Positions 5,506 to 8,380 of a stretch of DNA of 8,380 nucleotides are shown here, piece by piece. The stretch's first letter is position 1; every line of letters begins with the position of its first letter. The position numbers were made by a program, and so were the translations under genes. Origin of the DNA: CAYVZU01 sp964455935. GTDB lineage: Bacteria; Fibrobacterota; CAYVZU01. The notes under the pieces were generated by a model, which was given only the letters and a program-made list of their open reading frames with translations, had not been told where the DNA came from and made no database searches. Location of the stretch: assembly GCA_964455935.1 (NCBI GenBank), contig CAYVZU010000150.1, positions 1-8,380 of the forward strand, written 5' to 3'.

Positions 5506-7764
5506 TTACCTCGATATCATTTTGATTTTCGAGATCTCCTTTTGGATTTCGACGAGACGATAGAATTCGCCTTCTTTGGCCAGCAACTCGTCATGCGTGC
5601 CCATCTCCGCGATCCGGCCGTCCTTCAGCACCACCAGTCTGTCCGCGTTGCGCAGCGTACTAAGCCGATGCGCAATGGCAAACGTGGTCCGGCCCTTGAT
5701 TAAACGGGCGATGGCTTCCTGAATCTGCTTTTCCGTGTCCGTATCGACCGAGGAAGTGGCCTCGTCCAGAATCAGGATGCGCGGATTGTGAAGAATGGCC
5801 CGGGCAATGGCGATGCGCTGGCGTTCGCCGCCCGAAAGCATGACCCCGCGCTCTCCCACGCGCGTATCGTAACCGTCAGGCTTCTTCATAATGAAATCGT
5901 GCGCGTTCGCGGCGCGGGCCGCGGCCATGACGTCCTCGCGGGTGGCTTCCTGCTTTGCGTAGCTGATGTTTTCGGCAATGGTCCCGCTGAAGAGAAACGT
6001 GTCCTGGAGAACGATGCCGATTTGTGAGCGCAGATCTTGCTGGTGGAGCTTGCGAATATCGTGTCCGTCGATCAGGATCTGGCCCTCGTTGACATCGTAC
6101 AGCCGCAGCAGGAGATTGATCGTCGTGCTTTTGCCCGCTCCGCTATGTCCCACCAGCCCAATCATTTCGCCGGGCGCCACAGACAGCGATACTCGCTTCA
6201 GCGCGGGTTTGTGCTTGTCGTAGCCGAAGGTGACATCGCGAAACTCCACGCTACCGCCCATGCGGGCCAGCGAGACCGCGTCCGGCGCTTCGGCCACATC
6301 GGGCGCGGTATCGAGAATTTCGAAAACCCGTTCGGCGGATGTCAGGGACCGGGCCAGCCAGTCGGTGATGCGGCTGAGAAACTGCAGGGGCCCATAGAAC
6401 ATCCCCAGGTAGGCAATGAAGGTCATGAGCGTGCCGATCGAAATTTCCTCGCGAATCACCTGCCGGCCTCCGGCGTACCAGACAATCAGGGACCCGATCC
6501 CGATAATGAACCCAAGAATAGGGAAGAGCGTGGATTGTGTCTTCATGGCGCGGGCCTCGGCCCTATACAGATCGCTGGAGTGAATGTCGAAACGGTCGAT
6601 TTCCTGGTGCTCCTGCGCAAAGGCCTTGACCACCCGGACACCGGAGAGGCTGTCGTTGATCGAGGCATTCAGCCGCGAGCGATAATACCAGAGGCGGTTC
6701 CAGAGCTGATGCACCCATTTCCAGAACACGCGCGAAAGAACGGCGACGATGGGAGCGGGGATCAGCACCAGCAGGGCCAGGCGCCAGTTCATGGCAAAGA
6801 GAACAACGCAGATACCGACGAAGGTGAGGATGTGAATGACAAAATAGGGAATGACGTCGAGCAGCGCGCCTTGAAGCGATTGCGTGTCATGCATGACGCG
6901 GGTCATGATGGCGCCGGTCTGGCGTTTGTCGAAGAATCGCAGCGAAAGGACCTGCAAATGCCGGAAGAGCTGGAATCGGAGGTCGTGCGAAATGCGCGAG
7001 CCCAACCAAGCCAGGACGCGGCCCCGCAGAATTGTGGTGGCCTCTCCCAGGATGCGCGCGGCCAAAAGGCCCAGCACAAGCCAGCCCAGGATCCACATGC
7101 GCGATTCCATGGACCGGGACCCGTGTTTGGGTACCAGCACCTCGTCCATGAGGGGGCGGGTCAGATATGGCTGGACAAGCTGGAAAGCCATGCCCGTGAT
7201 CATCAGCGCCCACACGGCCGTGGTGTGCTTCCAGTAGGGCCGCAGATACTGAAGGATGCGTACCAGGACCTTGCCCTTGTTAAGGCATTTGGGGCAGACG
7301 CGCGTTCCCTCGTGAAGAACCAAGCCGCATTGGGCGCAGCGTTGTTCGGGTTCGGCTTCGTCCGTCAAGACGGGTGCCGGCTTGCTGTCGGGCGAGGCCT
7401 TGTGCTCGATCCATTCGCTGATGTAGCGGGCGATTCGGGAAAAACGGTGTTCCTTGGCGTAGGTATAGCGAACCACATCCGCGGCCGCGTCGTCGAACTC
7501 GGCGCAGAGTGCGCCGCCGCCGATCAGAGAATCCGCGCGAAAGGACTTCAATGCGGTCAGGGCAAGGTCGAGCCGTTTTAAAGGTCCGCTGTCTTTTACA
7601 TCAAAGGCAAGGATGCGCTGCCGGGTGAGAACCAGCCATTCCTGGCCGAACTGACCGTCGAGGGAAAGATCCGAAGCGATTGCCGCGAGAATGTCGTTGC
7701 CGGCAATCCCGCCTTCTTTGAGCGACTGCTCCAGCCAATCCGGGATCTGCTCGATCATCGACAT
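5506..7764 (-). CDS. ABC exporter half-transporter (permease plus ATPase) with N-terminal PH-like domain and zinc ribbon
   Basis: The 752-residue inner-membrane protein belongs to the MsbA/lipid-multidrug exporter type and probably works as a homodimer. Residues 20-120 look like a small beta-rich bacterial PH-like domain (WLVLTRQRILAF, then ARYISEWI). A zinc ribbon follows, with C143, C146, C157 and C160 (CAQC and CPKC). A six-helix permease spans about 180-470. The nucleotide-binding domain has Walker A GLVGHSGAGKST (536-547), Q-loop Q587, signature LSGGERQ (643-649), Walker B ILILDE (663-668), D-loop SSVD (671-674) and H-loop H699. All are intact, so it should hydrolyse ATP. Canonical exporters of this type are near 580 residues; the extra length is the N-terminal module. 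An in-frame TAG at 7776-7774 limits the start to the ATG at 7764 or 7758, and neither has a good Shine-Dalgarno site. The gene heads the minus-strand set with DUF1854 and a beta-barrel protein and diverges from the tRNA gene. The substrate is unknown. Confidence 0.9.
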   Translation of the reverse strand: MSMIEQIPDWLEQSLKEGGIAGNDILAAIASDLSLDGQFGQEWLVLTRQRILAFDVKDSGPLKRLDLALTALKSFRADSLIGGGALCAEFDDAAADVVRYTYAKEHRFSRIARYISEWIEHKASPDSKPAPVLTDEAEPEQRCAQCGLVLHEGTRVCPKCLNKGKVLVRILQYLRPYWKHTTAVWALMITGMAFQLVQPYLTRPLMDEVLVPKHGSRSMESRMWILGWLVLGLLAARILGEATTILRGRVLAWLGSRISHDLRFQLFRHLQVLSLRFFDKRQTGAIMTRVMHDTQSLQGALLDVIPYFVIHILTFVGICVVLFAMNWRLALLVLIPAPIVAVLSRVFWKWVHQLWNRLWYYRSRLNASINDSLSGVRVVKAFAQEHQEIDRFDIHSSDLYRAEARAMKTQSTLFPILGFIIGIGSLIVWYAGGRQVIREEISIGTLMTFIAYLGMFYGPLQFLSRITDWLARSLTSAERVFEILDTAPDVAEAPDAVSLARMGGSVEFRDVTFGYDKHKPALKRVSLSVAPGEMIGLVGHSGAGKSTTINLLLRLYDVNEGQILIDGHDIRKLHQQDLRSQIGIVLQDTFLFSGTIAENISYAKQEATREDVMAAARAANAHDFIMKKPDGYDTRVGERGVMLSGGERQRIAIARAILHNPRILILDEATSSVDTDTEKQIQEAIARLIKGRTTFAIAHRLSTLRNADRLVVLKDGRIAEMGTHDELLAKEGEFYRLVEIQKEISKIKMISR

Positions 7765-7902
7765 GGTGGAAAACTACAACTTGGCGGGAGAGGAAAGCCA
7801 TCATCATGCGCGGATTGCGCCGACGCATTTTTTCCAGGAAGAAATCGGCCGGATGAAAAAAGTACGGGTTCAGGCTGAAAGAAGTCGGAGATAAATCCGG
7901 AG

Positions 7903-7930
7903 TTGCCTGTGCGGAAGCGAATTTTATAAT
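7903..7930 (+). promoter_or_regulatory. Sigma70-type promoter of the tRNA-Gly gene
   Basis: TTGCCT (7903-7908), a 16-bp spacer and a perfect TATAAT (7925-7930) lie 12 bp upstream of the mature tRNA 5' end. This places transcription start at about 7937, giving a very short 5' leader. Such a strong -10 box is usual for stable RNA genes. Confidence 0.75.
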
Positions 7931-7942
7931 TTAGGTCTTTGC

Positions 7943-8017
7943 GCGGAAGTAGCTCAGTGGTAGAGCTCCACCTTGCCAAGGTGGCTGTCGCGGGTTCAAG
8001 TCCCGTCTTCCGCTCCA
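7943..8017 (+). tRNA. tRNA-Gly (anticodon GCC), CCA encoded
   Basis: The cloverleaf is complete. The acceptor stem pairs GCGGAAG (7943-7949) with CTTCCGC (8007-8013). The D arm is GCTC (7952-7955) with GAGC (7963-7966). The anticodon stem is CCACC (7968-7972) with GGTGG (7980-7984), closing the loop TTGCCAA with anticodon GCC at 7975-7977. The T arm is GCGGG (7990-7994) with CCCGT (8002-8006) around TTCAAGT. The discriminator base is T8014 and CCA follows at 8015-8017. GCC decodes GGC and GGU glycine codons. The gene stands alone with its own promoter and terminator. Confidence 0.97.
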
Positions 8018-8022
8018 GATTC

Positions 8023-8054
8023 GGGCCGCGGATATCCAGCGGCCCTTTTTATTT
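8023..8054 (+). terminator. Intrinsic terminator of the tRNA-Gly gene
   Basis: GGGCCGC (8023-8029) pairs perfectly with GCGGCCC (8039-8045) around a 9-base loop. The T-rich tail TTTTTATTT (8046-8054) follows directly. It lies 6 bp after the encoded CCA. The group II intron begins five bases past this tail, so the terminator is intact and also looks like the intron's insertion landmark. Confidence 0.92.
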
Positions 8055-8058
8055 CGGG

Positions 8059-8380
8059 GTGCGCCCGGCAGGGCGCACCTGCTTGATAGTGAAAGCCTAT
8101 TACTCGCCTGATAGGGGGAAGAGTTAGCCGGACGGCAAGGGTGTCCACCGCGAGGTGGGATCTGAAGGAAGCCGCAGGCAAAACGTTGGCCTGACGAACA
8201 GAAATCGCATAGAGGCAGCCGAATCGGGTGAGATGGCCCATATCATCAAAGCCCAATACCTATCCGGAAGATTTGGTTGTAGATGCGACGGGCATAAACG
8301 TGAAGGCAGGTGCGCATTACCCGGGGAGTGATACTTCCCCGAAAAAATGGACACACGGTTAAGCGCACTTCGCCAGACGT
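8059..8380 (+). mobile_element. Group II intron, 5' part (class C-like ribozyme, domains I-II), cut by the window edge
   Basis: The sequence begins GTGCG (8059-8063), the group II 5' splice-site consensus GUGYG. It then follows the class C intron of Oceanobacillus iheyensis as I remember it: GCCCGGCA near the start, GAGTTAGCC (8121-8129), GGCAAGGGTGTCC (8134-8146), ATCTGAAGGAAGC (8160-8172), a GGTCTGAGGAACA-like stretch near 8190, and TTACCCGGGGAG (8317-8328). Folding supports this. There is a perfect 8-bp stem GTGCGCCC/GGGCGCAC (8059-8066, 8071-8078), CCACC-GCGA-GGTGG (8145-8158) with a GNRA tetraloop, and a hairpin at 8322-8341 that would be domain II. The catalytic domain V, the 3' end and any reverse transcriptase/maturase would lie beyond 8380. 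Position just behind an intrinsic terminator fits class C targeting. No ORF in this stretch looks real. I am confident of group II and fairly confident of class C; whether the element is complete cannot be seen. Confidence 0.88.

Noticed and set aside
6037..7581. Long open frame (514 codons) on the plus strand opposite the ABC exporter
   Set aside because: It is the antisense shadow of a gene with intact ABC motifs. Its translation is rich in Gly, His, Gln and Asp without any recognisable domain, and it has no ribosome-binding site of note.
7765..7902. Possible small genes or a clear promoter for the ABC exporter between it and the tRNA gene
   Set aside because: The short frames here have no plausible start signals or domains. 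On the minus strand, TATAAA near 7925 has no matching -35, so I assign no exporter promoter.
8059..8078. Perfect GTGCGCCC/GGGCGCAC hairpin as a second terminator or an insertion-sequence end
   Set aside because: No T run follows, and the sequence matches the first stem of a class C-like group II intron, which explains it better.
8124..8354. Minus-strand open frames (76 and 86 codons) in the last 380 bp
   Set aside because: They lie over the structured group II ribozyme and show no protein family features.

Overview
The window is a compact, moderately GC-rich bacterial chromosomal segment. The organism is most likely a diderm from the FCB group, with a Fibrobacterota- or Bacteroidota-like lineage my best guess. 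The evidence is one secreted protein that ends in a type IX secretion (T9SS)-like C-terminal domain, an outer-membrane beta-barrel protein of a kind common in that group, and a peptidoglycan-recycling gene pair that makes sense only in a bacterium that recycles its wall. This taxonomic placement is an inference from protein features alone.

Left part, plus strand (1-1856): a sugar-1-phosphate nucleotidyltransferase (MurU-like) overlaps by 13 bp an aminoglycoside-phosphotransferase-fold sugar kinase (AmgK-like). Together they would convert recovered N-acetylmuramic acid to UDP-MurNAc by the anomeric kinase/uridylyltransferase route. A hairpin spans the kinase stop codon. It is followed by a 191-bp leader holding an internal imperfect duplication, and then by a 687-residue secreted protein (2048-4111) with an amidotransferase-like fold, a divergent polysaccharide-deacetylase-like region and a T9SS-like C-terminal domain.

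Middle part, minus strand (7764 down to 4227): a three-gene set reads ABC exporter, then a DUF1854 protein 6 bp behind it, then a small outer-membrane beta-barrel protein 73 bp further on. The exporter is unusual because about 165 residues, comprising a PH-like domain and a four-cysteine zinc ribbon, precede the transmembrane region. The pairing of DUF1854 with this type of exporter recurs in other bacteria, where it has been linked to cyanophycin metabolism. No cyanophycin synthetase is visible here, so the substrate is unknown.

Right part, plus strand (7903-8380): a clean tRNA-Gly(GCC) unit has its own promoter and an intrinsic terminator. Five bases beyond the terminator's T-rich tail begins the 5' end of a group II intron ribozyme resembling class C (Oceanobacillus iheyensis type). 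It runs off the window edge. Insertion just behind a terminator hairpin is the known target habit of class C introns. The intron-encoded reverse transcriptase, if present, lies outside the window.
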